64,000 nucleotides of DNA, taken from NCBI GenBank assembly GCA_947652115.1, contig OX393562.1, positions 3,733,830-3,797,829 of the forward strand, written 5' to 3'. Made by a program: the position numbers and the translations under genes. Position 1 is the first letter of the stretch. Every line of letters starts with the position of its first letter. This DNA comes from Blastomussa wellsi (lineage: Eukaryota; Cnidaria; Anthozoa; Scleractinia; Plerogyridae). This document shows positions 1 to 8,165 of this stretch, in pieces. The notes below the pieces were generated by a model. That model saw nothing but the letters and a program-made list of their open reading frames with translations. It was not told where the DNA came from and ran no database searches.

Positions 1-2
1 AG

Positions 3-248
3 GAACCTCCTACATGTACACAACCTATCCACAGAGTGCACAACGCTCATCACGAGAAGTTTGTGAAGGAGATAAAATGGGGCAAGATAAGAGCCAAGTG
101 GGGTGGTCGCGTTTTCTTGACTTGCTGTCGATCAATATATGGAGAATATTATGATATTGAGGAGTGGAAGTTTGCAACCATTTTTCTAGGTGAGAATCTT
201 GATGCGGCACTCGCTCGTATAGATTTCGTGAAGGCTTTTTGTTTGTAG
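3..248 (+). CDS. C-terminal part of an unrecognised viral-element protein, cut by the window edge
   Basis: The frame is open from the window edge at base 3 to a TAG at 246-248, so the start lies upstream and only about 81 residues are visible. I do not recognise the family; the segment is rich in basic and aromatic residues. A strong donor-like CTAG|GTGAGA sits at 189/190 and an acceptor-like GATGTAG lies at 293-299. Removing 190-299 keeps the frame and extends it to a TGA at 392-394, giving a different C-terminus. Both endings carry the Ala-Leu-Ala stretch encoded by a 10-bp direct repeat (208-217 and 299-308). A small ATG-initiated reading of the second ending (260-394) is also possible. 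The frame is real sequence; its being a gene end and the optional intron are inference. Confidence 0.45.
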   Translation, partial: EPPTCTQPIHRVHNAHHEKFVKEIKWGKIRAKWGGRVFLTCCRSIYGEYYDIEEWKFATIFLGENLDAALARIDFVKAFCL

Positions 249-361
249 TGTCATTGTAAATGCATGATAGTGTGATTGAAAAAAATATCTGTGATGTAGC
301 ACTCGCTCATAGTGAATACTTTTGTGAATTGTTAGAAGAAATGTATGGTGAGAGAAATGTA

Positions 362-367
362 AATAAA
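362..367 (+). terminator. AATAAA polyadenylation signal
   Basis: AATAAA follows the open frame that ends at 248, or at 394 if spliced. It would serve the plus-strand transcript entering from the left edge. It lies about 30 bp from a minus-strand signal, so the two genes converge tail to tail. Confidence 0.5.
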
Positions 368-395
368 ACAATGTTGTTTGAAAAAAAAGTCTGAT

Positions 396-401
396 TTTAT
401 T
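396..401 (-). terminator. AATAAA signal overlapping the stop of the exonuclease-like gene
   Basis: On the minus strand AATAAA overlaps the TAA stop codon (399-397) of the gene ending here. This leaves almost no 3' untranslated sequence before the signal, in keeping with the compact layout of the element. Confidence 0.55.
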
Positions 402-918
402 CTGCGTAAGTGTTCATCCATAACCAAAAAGCATGACATTCGACCATGCTGCAATGAGTGTTACAACAATTGAAATGAAATCCGCAATCGGGCAAAGGCT
501 CGACAACACTCGATTTTAGTATTTCGTATTTAGGACAATTATACACTTCAAGGTTTAAACTTTGAATGTTAAGTCTATTCAACAAATCTTTTTCCACATG
601 TCCTCCTTTGTAGGCTATTACATATCTTTCATTGCATTTGTTGTTCTGATACAAATTCATTAATATCTCTTCCAACTGGTGAGACTCGTATCCTCTTTCT
701 TGTTTTATTGGATCGTACGTCAGTCCGTGAATGTTATACTTTTGAAAGGCAACAGTTCTTTTGTCTTCTTTGGATAAATTGTACCAAGGCACTTTTGCGT
801 AAAATGAGTATCGTCCGTGATCTCCTGTCCAAGCGTAATATCCCAGTTCCCGCACTTGAAATTTCTTGTTGACGAAAAATCCCTCCAAGTCTAATATCAT
901 ACACACTTTCTCTTTCAT
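397..918 (-). CDS. DEDD-type 3'-5' exonuclease-like protein
   Basis: This is a 173-residue protein. Near the N-terminus a hydrophobic strand is followed by Asp10-x-Glu12, as in motif I of DEDD exonucleases. A second motif around residues 104-111 ends in Asp111, and a third has His155-x-Ser-x-x-Glu160, close to the HxAxxD pattern of the DEDDh class. Cysteines at 145, 151, 152, 156 and 161 crowd the C-terminus. The predicted role is 3'-5' nuclease activity in replication or repair of the element; this is a motif-based guess. The ATG at 918-916 overlaps the TGA of the upstream GRF gene (ATGA), so the two look co-transcribed. The small size means only the catalytic core is present. Confidence 0.5.
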   Translation of the reverse strand: MKEKVCMILDLEGFFVNKKFQVRELGYYAWTGDHGRYSFYAKVPWYNLSKEDKRTVAFQKYNIHGLTYDPIKQERGYESHQLEEILMNLYQNNKCNERYVIAYKGGHVEKDLLNRLNIQSLNLEVYNCPKYEILKSSVVEPLPDCGFHFNCCNTHCSMVECHAFWLWMNTYAE

Positions 919-1907
919 CCTGTTAGTCCATGCTTCTTCATCAGACGTTTGATGTAAATCTGATTCTTCAACGCAGGTTCATTCTCTTCGGTATAGTGAC
1001 ATCCCCTTATTTCTGGAGGACTTATCACCTCTTGATTATGTTCCAAAAACGCAATGTTTACTTTTTGACACTCCAGCCACAACGATTGATCAAAAGGAAT
1101 GGAATTGATATCTGTGTAGGTAGGTTTGTGATACCAAGGAGAATCTTGTCCTCTCAATGGGTAACCTTGTTCATCTCTGGACCAATGGGTGTTGCCATGA
1201 TGACGTTTTCCTCCTTCTATCCAAGCCAAGACTTTTCCTCTTGGCAGCAAATCACTCCATTGAAAGAATCTGCACATGTTTCGTCTGCAGCGGAAGTAAG
1301 GGCGATCTGGATTCTTCGTCGAATTGGAGATGCTGAGAATGACTGGTTCGTCGCAGTAACACAACAATTTATCCAGGTTGTTTGAGTAGTAAGTCATCAC
1401 AGTGTTCGTATTTCGAACGATGTCGATATACGTTTTGGCTTCGTTTTTGTCCACCAAGACAAAACAATGATCTTTACGATCATCTCTTCCCACACCGCAA
1501 ACCAGGTACTTCCATCCATTGCTTGCTGTTTTTTCTTGAAGTGGAACATTGTTGTGAATCGGACAATTCACTTCTGCTTGTGGAAAGAACTTGTTGAAAA
1601 AATCAATGGCTTCATCGTACGACGGTATTTCACCCTCTTCCATCACTTCCACGAGTTCTTTGTTTGTCTTCTTCTTCTTCTTGTTGGAAGCCGGTGGGTA
1701 ATCTTTAGGCAACATGTAACGTGTGGGAGATTCATCTCCTTTCTTCTTCTTCTTTTTACCGCGGTTTGACTTTTTTTTTTTAGTCAAAATTGGTGATGCG
1801 TCACCGGGTTGATAATGAATATAGTTACCTTGTTCACTTTGCAAAAACTTTATTTGGTCTGACAGTTCTTCTTCCTTCTTCATCTCCGGCATCTCTGCTT
1901 GCTCCAT
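915..1907 (-). CDS. Protein with two GRF-type zinc-finger-like motifs
   Basis: The protein has 330 residues when started at the first ATG (1907-1905). A TTG-initiated extension upstream is rejected because a TATATAAAG at 1950-1942 places transcription start close to this ATG. Residues 40-85 contain lysine-rich runs resembling nuclear localisation signals. Residues 183-217 have Cys-x-Cys, an aromatic strand, Cys207, Cys212 and Phe-Phe-x-Trp, the hallmark of GRF zinc fingers that bind single-stranded DNA in topoisomerases and nucleases. An earlier Cys115/His118/Cys137/Cys148 set looks like a diverged first copy. Adjacency to the exonuclease-like gene suggests a nucleic-acid processing pair. The GRF call is good; the function is inferred. 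Confidence 0.6.
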   Translation of the reverse strand: MEQAEMPEMKKEEELSDQIKFLQSEQGNYIHYQPGDASPILTKKKKSNRGKKKKKKGDESPTRYMLPKDYPPASNKKKKKTNKELVEVMEEGEIPSYDEAIDFFNKFFPQAEVNCPIHNNVPLQEKTASNGWKYLVCGVGRDDRKDHCFVLVDKNEAKTYIDIVRNTNTVMTYYSNNLDKLLCYCDEPVILSISNSTKNPDRPYFRCRRNMCRFFQWSDLLPRGKVLAWIEGGKRHHGNTHWSRDEQGYPLRGQDSPWYHKPTYTDINSIPFDQSLWLECQKVNIAFLEHNQEVISPPEIRGCHYTEENEPALKNQIYIKRLMKKHGLTG

Positions 1908-2209
1908 TCTTGAAGTGATGAACAATTTGTTGATCGTTCTGCTTTATATAAAACCAAACGGCCAATCAGAATCGAGTGACGCCAGCAATCAAACCTGTTA
2001 CTGAAACCAGTTAAAACCAGATAAAACCAGTTAAAACCAGTTACTGAAACCCGTTAAAACCAGTCACATAAAAGCGGCGCGATGATCTTTGGACTTTACA
2101 GATGCGTCAACTACTCCTTATAAGGCAAAAAAATCGGTGTGATGCGCAGCCAAAACATATATAAATGATCAGATGAAGACAGAGTAGTGCAGTGGATACT
2201 CTTTACGTT
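1908..2209. promoter_or_regulatory. Bidirectional promoter between the GRF and integrase operons
   Basis: Two TATA boxes face outward: TATATAAAG on the minus strand (1950-1942) and TATATAAA on the plus strand (2158-2165). A CCAAT-containing 17-mer at 1961-1977 recurs in inverted orientation at 15,244-15,260. Between 1990 and 2067 lie six or more imperfect copies of a 10-bp AAACCAGTTA unit, which could be regulator-binding sites or part of an origin. The ATGs lie 35 bp (minus) and 45 bp (plus) from the TATA boxes, so leaders would be very short. Confidence 0.6.
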
Positions 2210-2500
2210 ATGGAAGAAAAGATTAGGTGGACGACCGTGTGTGATTTGTGTGATGAAGTGTGGTCGAGATTCGACGAAAACATTGAGTTACCCTATGAAA
2301 TCGAATGTGATCCCTTAGACCTGTTTGACCGGGTTGACGTGGCATGCAATGCATTTCGATTGGTTCCCTTTGTGATGTGGTTGAAAAAACAGAAACATGC
2401 AACGGAATGGTACGACATCATATATAGAATGCGACTATCGATCGTGAGACGCAGTTTCTTTGCACTGCGTGAAGCCGTCGACAATGCCACTGAAAGGTAA
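2210..2500 (+). CDS. Small hypothetical protein upstream of the integrase
   Basis: The protein has 96 residues starting at ATG 2210, which has G at -3 and G at +4 and lies 45 bp downstream of a TATATAAA. A GTG 18 bp upstream is not credible as a eukaryotic start. The protein is rich in Trp, Phe and charged residues and appears helical, with a CDLC pair near the N-terminus. No family is recognised. It overlaps the integrase start by 17 bp in another frame, so it is the first cistron of the plus-strand set. It could be an early regulator; that is speculation. Confidence 0.5.
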   Translation: MEEKIRWTTVCDLCDEVWSRFDENIELPYEIECDPLDLFDRVDVACNAFRLVPFVMWLKKQKHATEWYDIIYRMRLSIVRRSFFALREAVDNATER

Positions 2501-3581
2501 AAGGAAGAAGAAGAAGAAAAATGATCAAAGCATCTTGAAAGATTACCGCGATCCCACCGAACCTGGTAGTTTGGGAGGTATTGAACGATTTGCCAAGGCT
2601 CAGAAATTACCTGTCAACAGAGTCAAGAAACTCTTGGAAAGAGAATTGGGATACACGCTTCATAAACCCAGAAGGAGACGATACACTACTTCTCCCGTCT
2701 TGGTGTTTAATATCGATCAACAATGGGTAGCTGATTTGGTGGAAGTGCAAACCTTGGCCAAACAAAACAAAGGCAACCGTTACCTGCTGGTCGTTTTGGA
2801 CGTGTTGTCCAAATACGCGTGGATAGAACCCGTGAAAAACAAGACGGGAAAATCGGTGACGGAAGCTTTCGAAAAAATCCTGAAACGCGCCAAAGGACGT
2901 ACACCTCAGAATTTACAAACCGACGATGGAAAGGAATTTTATAACAAGATCTTTGCTGAATTGATGAAACGAAAGAAGATCAATCATTTTTCCACAGCAG
3001 GTGACACGAAAGCCAGTATTGCGGAACGATTCAATCGTACCTTCAAGGAACGCATGTATCGTTATTTTACCGTCAAAAACACATTGAATTACATGTCTGC
3101 ACTTCCCGCTTTGGTGAAGGGATACAATGCGTCGTTTCATAGAAGTATCGGCATGGCCCCAAACAAAGTCAACAAGAAGAACGAACACGAAGTGTGGATG
3201 AATTTGTATGCCAAGAAATTGCAAGGCAAAAAACCCAAACGACGTACTTTGTTGAAAGTGGGTGATAAGGTACGACTCAACAAAAAATTCCGTACGTTCA
3301 AGAAAAGTTATTTACCAGGCTGGACCGAAGAAATTTTCGTCGTGAGTGATGTCAGACCAGGTCCACCCGTCACCACCTACAAGATCAACGAATACGACGG
3401 AACGCCTGTCAAAGGAACATTTTACAAGGAAGAATTGCAAAAAGTCCTGCAAGACGACGAAGATCTGTTTCGAGTCGAAAGAATACTGAAACGAAAAGGT
3501 ACTAAAGTGTTGGTGGAATGGAAAGGGTGGCCAGAGAAGTATAACAGTTGGATCGAACGTTCAGCTCTGGAATCGCTATGA
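2484..3581 (+). CDS. Polinton/Maverick retroviral-type integrase with chromodomain
   Basis: This 365-residue protein starts at ATG 2484; the upstream TTG is not used. The N-terminus is a lysine-rich tail. The rve core shows Asp84, the Thr-Asp147-Asp148-Gly motif and Glu181 in an AERFNRT block, completing the DDE triad that joins element ends to host DNA. The C-terminus (about 331-362) is a chromodomain-like module with VLVEWKGW and YNSWI, probably steering insertion to particular chromatin. No frameshift or stop interrupts it, so the enzyme appears intact. Its TGA overlaps the ATG of the first penton-like gene (ATGA at 3578). This is the strongest single marker that the element is a Polinton or adintovirus. 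Confidence 0.93.
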   Translation: MPLKGKRKKKKKNDQSILKDYRDPTEPGSLGGIERFAKAQKLPVNRVKKLLERELGYTLHKPRRRRYTTSPVLVFNIDQQWVADLVEVQTLAKQNKGNRYLLVVLDVLSKYAWIEPVKNKTGKSVTEAFEKILKRAKGRTPQNLQTDDGKEFYNKIFAELMKRKKINHFSTAGDTKASIAERFNRTFKERMYRYFTVKNTLNYMSALPALVKGYNASFHRSIGMAPNKVNKKNEHEVWMNLYAKKLQGKKPKRRTLLKVGDKVRLNKKFRTFKKSYLPGWTEEIFVVSDVRPGPPVTTYKINEYDGTPVKGTFYKEELQKVLQDDEDLFRVERILKRKGTKVLVEWKGWPEKYNSWIERSALESL

Positions 3582-4609
3582 GGGAATTTTACCTGAGACT
3601 CACCAGTCGATCGAACCGCGTGGAATTTCCCGACAATCAACCCCATCACTTCAAGAATCGTTTGCCTTACCCGTTGCGTTTCAAGGAATCTGGATGGAAA
3701 GTGGGTATGACCAGTATTCACGTACCAAAAGCACCACCCCATGTCCTCATCAAGGATCCCTTTCTGTTTCGGTTTGAATGGGACTTGTTGGAAGATGTTG
3801 ACGAGGAAGTTTATACAGAACAACGACTCCTCATCACTGAAGATGTGTTGAACAAGTTCAACATTACCAACGGCACGCAATTAATGACAGCCATCAAGAG
3901 ATTGTACTATTGGAATCTAGAAAACATTGACATTGCTGATGCTCAATTGGGACAAGATGAGACAGAAGGCCAAGACGAAGATGGTGAGGACATCGTGAAA
4001 TTCAAGAGGTTTTACACGCAAATGTATGCTGACAAAGACCAATTTGTATTGGATAATATCGACACGTATTTCGGAGGCAACTCGAACAATTACCCAAAAG
4101 TGTTCGTGGGATATCAATTGGCCAAAGACATGGGATGGGTCAAAGAAGAAACAGACGGTGATGGTGATCCCGTTTACGAGTTGGGACAGAATTTACGCAA
4201 AGAATTTCCTACAGACAAGGTGCCAGGCGCTACTGACATCATAGAAGGAAACGACGAATTTTACAAAATCGATAAAGACGCACTTCAGTTGAGTTGTTTT
4301 TGCAATTGGGTGTTTTCGTACTTGGACGAAAGTTACGAACGGGCATTCGGTCATCAGCAAAGACCTCTCTTCGTTCACTCGACTGCCGTCCAGAGCAGCA
4401 CGGTGGGAGTACAGATCACTAATTTGTTGAGAGACATTCCCTACACGTTGTCTCAAAGTGGATACGAGATGCAAAACGTGCAATATATACCGGTGCGAGA
4501 CGAAGTCATTGACATTATCGAAATCGACGTGAAAGAGGAAGACGGAAGAGAAGTACACTTCGAAGAAGGAAGTACGATCGTGACATTACATTTCAAGTAT
4601 GACGACTGA
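3578..4609 (+). CDS. Penton-like minor capsid protein, copy 1
   Basis: The protein has 343 residues, starting at ATG 3578 inside the integrase stop. The N-terminal block (FYLRLTSRS, then a Trp-Lys-Val-Gly-Met segment near 45) and the C-terminal block (VQYIPVRDE ... GSTIVTLHFK) match the layout of Polinton minor capsid/penton jelly-roll proteins from invertebrates. It is clearly paralogous to the next gene, with the same start, the LFV(H/Y)S ... SS.VG.Q.T(N/D)LLR block and the same ending. The predicted role is pentameric capsid vertices. An acidic insertion at residues 120-140 is absent from copy 2. The family assignment rests on my recognition of the pattern. Confidence 0.7.
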   Translation: MREFYLRLTSRSNRVEFPDNQPHHFKNRLPYPLRFKESGWKVGMTSIHVPKAPPHVLIKDPFLFRFEWDLLEDVDEEVYTEQRLLITEDVLNKFNITNGTQLMTAIKRLYYWNLENIDIADAQLGQDETEGQDEDGEDIVKFKRFYTQMYADKDQFVLDNIDTYFGGNSNNYPKVFVGYQLAKDMGWVKEETDGDGDPVYELGQNLRKEFPTDKVPGATDIIEGNDEFYKIDKDALQLSCFCNWVFSYLDESYERAFGHQQRPLFVHSTAVQSSTVGVQITNLLRDIPYTLSQSGYEMQNVQYIPVRDEVIDIIEIDVKEEDGREVHFEEGSTIVTLHFKYDD

Positions 4610-5669
4610 AGAGTTCTACTTGACGTTACCCAATGACAGCAGTCGCAAAGAATTTCCAAACAATACAAACAACAGTTTCAAAGTGCGATTACCAACTCCC
4701 ATTCGATTGGGTGAAGGATGGAAAGTGGGATTGAGTAGTATATCGTTGCCTGACAACCAATTAGCTATTCCTTCTGTCACGGATGATCCAAATACCATCC
4801 TGTTCAAGTACGAATGGATCAGAGATAACAAGGGAACAGGTCGTTCCGTTCTATACACCTACGGTGAGAGTAAATCGAACATCACCGATTTGAACAATGT
4901 GTTCTCCAAAGTCAACGGTGTAGAATTCATGAAAAGTATGGTGAATTTTTACGATCAGAAAAGAATAACAGGCTACGGTGGTCCACTGTTGGGAAGCAGT
5001 TACTTGGAAGAAAAAGAAGGAAAACGCAATTACATAAAGTTCAAGTGGAATAATGACGAATTGATCATCGCAAACGAGGGAACTTCAAAGGTGGGAGCCC
5101 TCCCTTCATTCAAGATCAATACATTTCTTGCCAAGAAAATGGGTTGGTTGAGTGAAGATGAACAACAGCTTGGACCTAATCTTTTGATGGAATTTCCCGA
5201 TGACAAGATTCCTAAAGCACCTTCTGACAGACGTCAATGGGATGTTTTTCCCGGATACAACAGATACGATAGATCAGTAGACTTCAAATTGTGGATTGTA
5301 AAAGAAGATAAACGAGGAGACCAGAACGATGGTCCCATGCTTTTCTTGTCTGTTTATTGCGATTGGCGATTCGTCAATTTGAACAAGGCGTATCAAAATG
5401 TGGCAGGAACGTCAATGAGATCGCTGTTTGTCTACTCGGATGTGGCGCAGAGTTCCGTGGTGGGAAATCAAGTGACAGATCTGTTGCGTGAAGTCAACTA
5501 CAAAAGAAGCGGAGAAGGTAACGCATACTTCGAACCGCTTCACATTCAATATATTCCCGTGCGCAAGGAAGAGTTGGACATTATCGAAACGCAAGTGGCT
5601 GAGACAAACGGACCTTTGGCAACATTGGGTGAAGGCACGACCATCGTCACGTTACATTTCAAACGATAA
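4599..5669 (+). CDS. Penton-like minor capsid protein, copy 2
   Basis: This 356-residue paralogue of the preceding protein starts at ATG 4599, overlapping its end by 11 bp. It retains the N-terminal FYLTLPNDSS block, a Trp-Lys-Val-Gly-Leu strand, the LFVYSDVAQSSVVGNQ segment and the terminal TTIVTLHF. These support a jelly-roll capsid fold and a role at capsid vertices. Its stop overlaps the next start as TAATG. Two diverged tandem copies could form hetero-oligomers or divide tasks between penton base and an accessory vertex protein; that is inference. Confidence 0.7.
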   Translation: MTTEEFYLTLPNDSSRKEFPNNTNNSFKVRLPTPIRLGEGWKVGLSSISLPDNQLAIPSVTDDPNTILFKYEWIRDNKGTGRSVLYTYGESKSNITDLNNVFSKVNGVEFMKSMVNFYDQKRITGYGGPLLGSSYLEEKEGKRNYIKFKWNNDELIIANEGTSKVGALPSFKINTFLAKKMGWLSEDEQQLGPNLLMEFPDDKIPKAPSDRRQWDVFPGYNRYDRSVDFKLWIVKEDKRGDQNDGPMLFLSVYCDWRFVNLNKAYQNVAGTSMRSLFVYSDVAQSSVVGNQVTDLLREVNYKRSGEGNAYFEPLHIQYIPVRKEELDIIETQVAETNGPLATLGEGTTIVTLHFKR

Positions 5670-5914
5670 TGAGAGGAGGAAGTTTAACGCGTTATCATCC
5701 CGATCAAGACGGGAGTGGATTCTTCACCGATCTCGTCAAAGAAAGTGCGTCGGAAGGATGGAAAGGTTTAAAAAGCGGAAGCACAAGCTTACCAAACATT
5801 TCGGGAGCCATCGCTGGCACGAAAAGGGGTGCCAAACGAGCTGTGAAACGAAAAGTATTGAACGAAATCACCAAGAGAGCTAAACGAGGATTGAACGATC
5901 TTTTTGGAGCATGA
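5669..5914 (+). CDS. Small basic virion protein with an N-terminal adenain-type site
   Basis: This 81-residue basic protein starts at ATG 5669 (TAATG overlap). It opens with Met-Arg-Gly-Gly-Ser, which fits the adenovirus-protease rule (M/I/L/N/Q)xGG|x, so four residues would be removed. A GSGFF segment and a Lys/Arg-rich C-terminal half follow, resembling adenovirus-type core or internal proteins in composition. Its TGA overlaps the next ATG (ATGA). The capsid-core role is inferred from charge, processing site and position between the penton-like and major capsid genes. Confidence 0.6.
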   Translation: MRGGSLTRYHPDQDGSGFFTDLVKESASEGWKGLKSGSTSLPNISGAIAGTKRGAKRAVKRKVLNEITKRAKRGLNDLFGA

Positions 5915-6159
5915 ATCCAATCTACTCGAGACGCGTGAAAAGGATAAGACCTCAACGCGGTGGTACCATCATTCCTTCACCATTGGACATGATGATTATG
6001 TTTGGCCAACGCGGTGGTACCATCTTTCCCACTCGAACTCGCTTACCGTGGAAAGACATGGTGGAACAGTTTACAAAGTCCAGGCTTATAAAAAGGCAAC
6101 AACGCGGTGGCACGTTCATTCCAACGCGTAGACGCCGAAGACGAAGAAGAAGAAGATGA
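5911..6159 (+). CDS. Small arginine-rich protein with three repeated RGG processing-like sites
   Basis: The protein has 82 residues with ATG at 5911 and ATGA overlaps at both ends. It holds three copies of a Gln-Arg-Gly-Gly-Thr-(Ile/Phe)-(Ile/Phe)-Pro repeat, near residues 15-22, 34-41 and 65-72, and ends in a run of about ten arginines. Each QRGG-T fits the adenain cleavage consensus, so the precursor may be cut into DNA-binding peptides, analogous to adenovirus mu/pX or pVII. The analogy is functional inference; no sequence homology is claimed. Confidence 0.6.
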   Translation: MNPIYSRRVKRIRPQRGGTIIPSPLDMMIMFGQRGGTIFPTRTRLPWKDMVEQFTKSRLIKRQQRGGTFIPTRRRRRRRRRR

Positions 6160-7541
6160 CTGATCTCGTCCCATTGACCGGTTCGGCCGGAGTGAAAAAT
6201 CCTGCATTGAATCTCTTCCGAGTACCTCCGACAGATGTCAGCATCTCCAGTAAACGCTACGTTCCTGTTCAGACGTTCACCACAGGCATCAACCCCGTGG
6301 AATTTCAGATCGACCCTCAAGAGGATTACATCGATTTGAGTCGCAGTTACTTCGAATTGGAATTGAGTCTAAAGAAAGCCAATGGAGATAATTTGGTGGC
6401 TGCCGAAAACATGTTTCCAGCCAATAACTTTGCCCATACTCTGTTCAAGCAGATCAACATGAAACTCAATTCAACTTTGATCAGTCCTCAGACCGACACG
6501 TATCATTACAAGGCTTACTTGGAAACCTTGTTGAATTATGACAGAGATGACGGAGAAACGATCTTGAAACCCCAAGGGTGGTACAATGCCATTGATTGTG
6601 CTGCTACCCTGACGGCCACCAACCTGGACAGCGGTACACCCCATGGCCATTACGCAGCTCTGTCTGCCACCCAGAAAGAAGCAGTGCTAGCCATGAAAGC
6701 CGAACTGGCCAAATATGCAGGAGGTAACACACACGTGTTACGCTTCACACCCAACATCGAAATATTTCACATGAGCAAAGCATTGGTACCGGGAGTACAA
6801 ATGCAGATCCAGTTGTATTTCAATTCTCCCACGGTGTTCATGAACGGAGTAAATATAAATGTACGACTCAACAGCGATGATGTCAAAGTGAGACTATACC
6901 TTTGTCAAATGAGACTCAATCCATCCGTGTACCTGGAATTGGAGCAAAAACAAAGACAGACCAGGAGACCCGTGACTTACCCCACAGTACGAGGAGAAAT
7001 AAGGACCTTCAACGTGCAAGCAGGTCAGCAACACTATGAATGCATCAATCTGTTCCAGAACAGGGTACCCAACCGACTCATCGTGGGAATGGTATTGTCA
7101 ACTGCATTCACCGGCACCTACGCAAATAATCCATTCAGTTTTCAAAAGTTTGCATTGAGTAACATCCGTCAATTGGTGAGAGGAGAAGAATATCCCTACG
7201 AGACCTTGGAATTGATTCACAACGACAGCACCCGCGATTTGAGAGGTTACTTCAGATTTCTACAAGCCACAGGATGTCTATGCAAACAGAAAGGAAATAT
7301 GGTGAGGGAAGCAGAATGGGGACAGGGCAAAAACTGCACGTTATTTGTATTTGATAACACGGCCAACGGATGTTTGGACAGTCCAGTGTTGAATCCCAAG
7401 CAGAGCGGTGATGTACAAGTGATCCTGAATTTCGGAGCCCCACTCGCAAACAACATCACCATCATTCTCTACGGAGAATTTGAGGAACTGTTGGAGATCG
7501 ACGACAACAAAGCAGTATTGTACAACGTGTATCAACGTTGA
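6156..7541 (+). CDS. Major capsid protein (Polinton double-jelly-roll type)
   Basis: The 461-residue protein starts at ATG 6156 in an ATGA overlap. Its length and layout fit the Polinton hexon-like capsid family. They include an early strand ending in NPVEFQI, then YIDLSRSYFELEL, a YKAYLETLLNY segment and a C-terminal strand with TIILYGEFEELLEID. It would form the pseudo-hexameric capsomers. It lies between basic core proteins and the protease, a normal capsid-operon position. The frame is intact. The TGA overlaps the protease ATG (TGATG). Confidence 0.85.
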   Translation: MTDLVPLTGSAGVKNPALNLFRVPPTDVSISSKRYVPVQTFTTGINPVEFQIDPQEDYIDLSRSYFELELSLKKANGDNLVAAENMFPANNFAHTLFKQINMKLNSTLISPQTDTYHYKAYLETLLNYDRDDGETILKPQGWYNAIDCAATLTATNLDSGTPHGHYAALSATQKEAVLAMKAELAKYAGGNTHVLRFTPNIEIFHMSKALVPGVQMQIQLYFNSPTVFMNGVNINVRLNSDDVKVRLYLCQMRLNPSVYLELEQKQRQTRRPVTYPTVRGEIRTFNVQAGQQHYECINLFQNRVPNRLIVGMVLSTAFTGTYANNPFSFQKFALSNIRQLVRGEEYPYETLELIHNDSTRDLRGYFRFLQATGCLCKQKGNMVREAEWGQGKNCTLFVFDNTANGCLDSPVLNPKQSGDVQVILNFGAPLANNITIILYGEFEELLEIDDNKAVLYNVYQR

Positions 7542-8110
7542 TGGAAAGGGTCACTTTGAACAACGTTCAATTGGATCATTTGGCCGAAACCGATCCCATC
7601 CTCAAACCCTACTTCCACGGGACAGTAGCTTGCGATCTCTTACCCAAGAAACCACGCAAAGACATTTCACAAGGTTACATCGTCAACACAGATCCGCAGG
7701 ACAAACCAGGTCGACATTGGATAAGTATATGGACCAAAGGAAACGTGTGCGAAGTGATGGACAGTTACGCTTTACCATTGAACAGTTATCGCACCACACA
7801 ACCCATACAAGCATGGTTAGACAAACATTGGAAATACGTAATAAACAATAAACAAAGTTTACAGTCCCCTTTCAGTCAAAGTTGTGGCGATTACGCCTTG
7901 ATGTATTTGAAATCCAAAGCCAGGGGAAAAACCATGCAAGAATTTGTGAATCAATTTTCGAAACACGATTACGTCGCCAACGATCACAAAGTGGGTCAAA
8001 TGTTAAAAGCTTTGATTGTCAAACAACTGAAATGGTACGAAGTCTGCAAAAGACCCTTTAAACAAAATGGCATCAGTTCCCGCGGAAGCGGTGTAAGAGA
8101 TTTGTTGTGA
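7541..8110 (+). CDS. Adenain-like cysteine protease (maturation protease)
   Basis: This 189-residue protein is close to the usual adenain length. The catalytic set is visible: His59 in GRHWISIW, Asp74 in VMDSYALPL, Gln108 exactly seven residues before the nucleophile, and Cys115 in SQSCGDYALMYL. It should cleave capsid and core precursors after xxGG or xxGx motifs, several of which occur in neighbouring small proteins. It starts at ATG 7541 overlapping the capsid stop and is followed directly by AATAAA, closing the first plus-strand unit. All catalytic residues are present. Confidence 0.9.
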   Translation: MERVTLNNVQLDHLAETDPILKPYFHGTVACDLLPKKPRKDISQGYIVNTDPQDKPGRHWISIWTKGNVCEVMDSYALPLNSYRTTQPIQAWLDKHWKYVINNKQSLQSPFSQSCGDYALMYLKSKARGKTMQEFVNQFSKHDYVANDHKVGQMLKALIVKQLKWYEVCKRPFKQNGISSRGSGVRDLL

Positions 8111-8165
8111 AATAAAATACATATATTAACACAAACGCGTTTTTGCACTTTTTCATTGTGAGACG
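8111..8165 (+). promoter_or_regulatory. Poly(A) signal and possible promoter between two late gene blocks
   Basis: AATAAA (8111-8116) begins at the base after the protease stop. A CATATATTA TATA-like stretch at 8120-8128 then precedes the ATPase ATG at 8166. This 55-bp gap is the longest break in the plus-strand gene array and may divide it into two transcription units. Confidence 0.45.

Noticed and set aside
930..1769. Plus-strand frames opposite the GRF gene
   Set aside because: The minus-strand frame has zinc-finger cysteines, a promoter and an ATGA overlap; the plus frames have none.
2192..2209. GTG start extending the small upstream protein
   Set aside because: A eukaryotic nuclear element should use the ATG at 2210, which has a good context and follows the TATA box.
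2210..2500. Homology between the small upstream protein and the RING-gene shared exon 2
   Set aside because: A loose pattern of Trp, Asp-Leu and Phe spacing is similar, but there is no run of identities strong enough to claim kinship by eye.
5904..6131. Alternative frame overlapping the RGG-repeat protein
   Set aside because: It has a non-ATG start and lacks the ATGA junctions and repeated protease-like sites of the 5911 frame.
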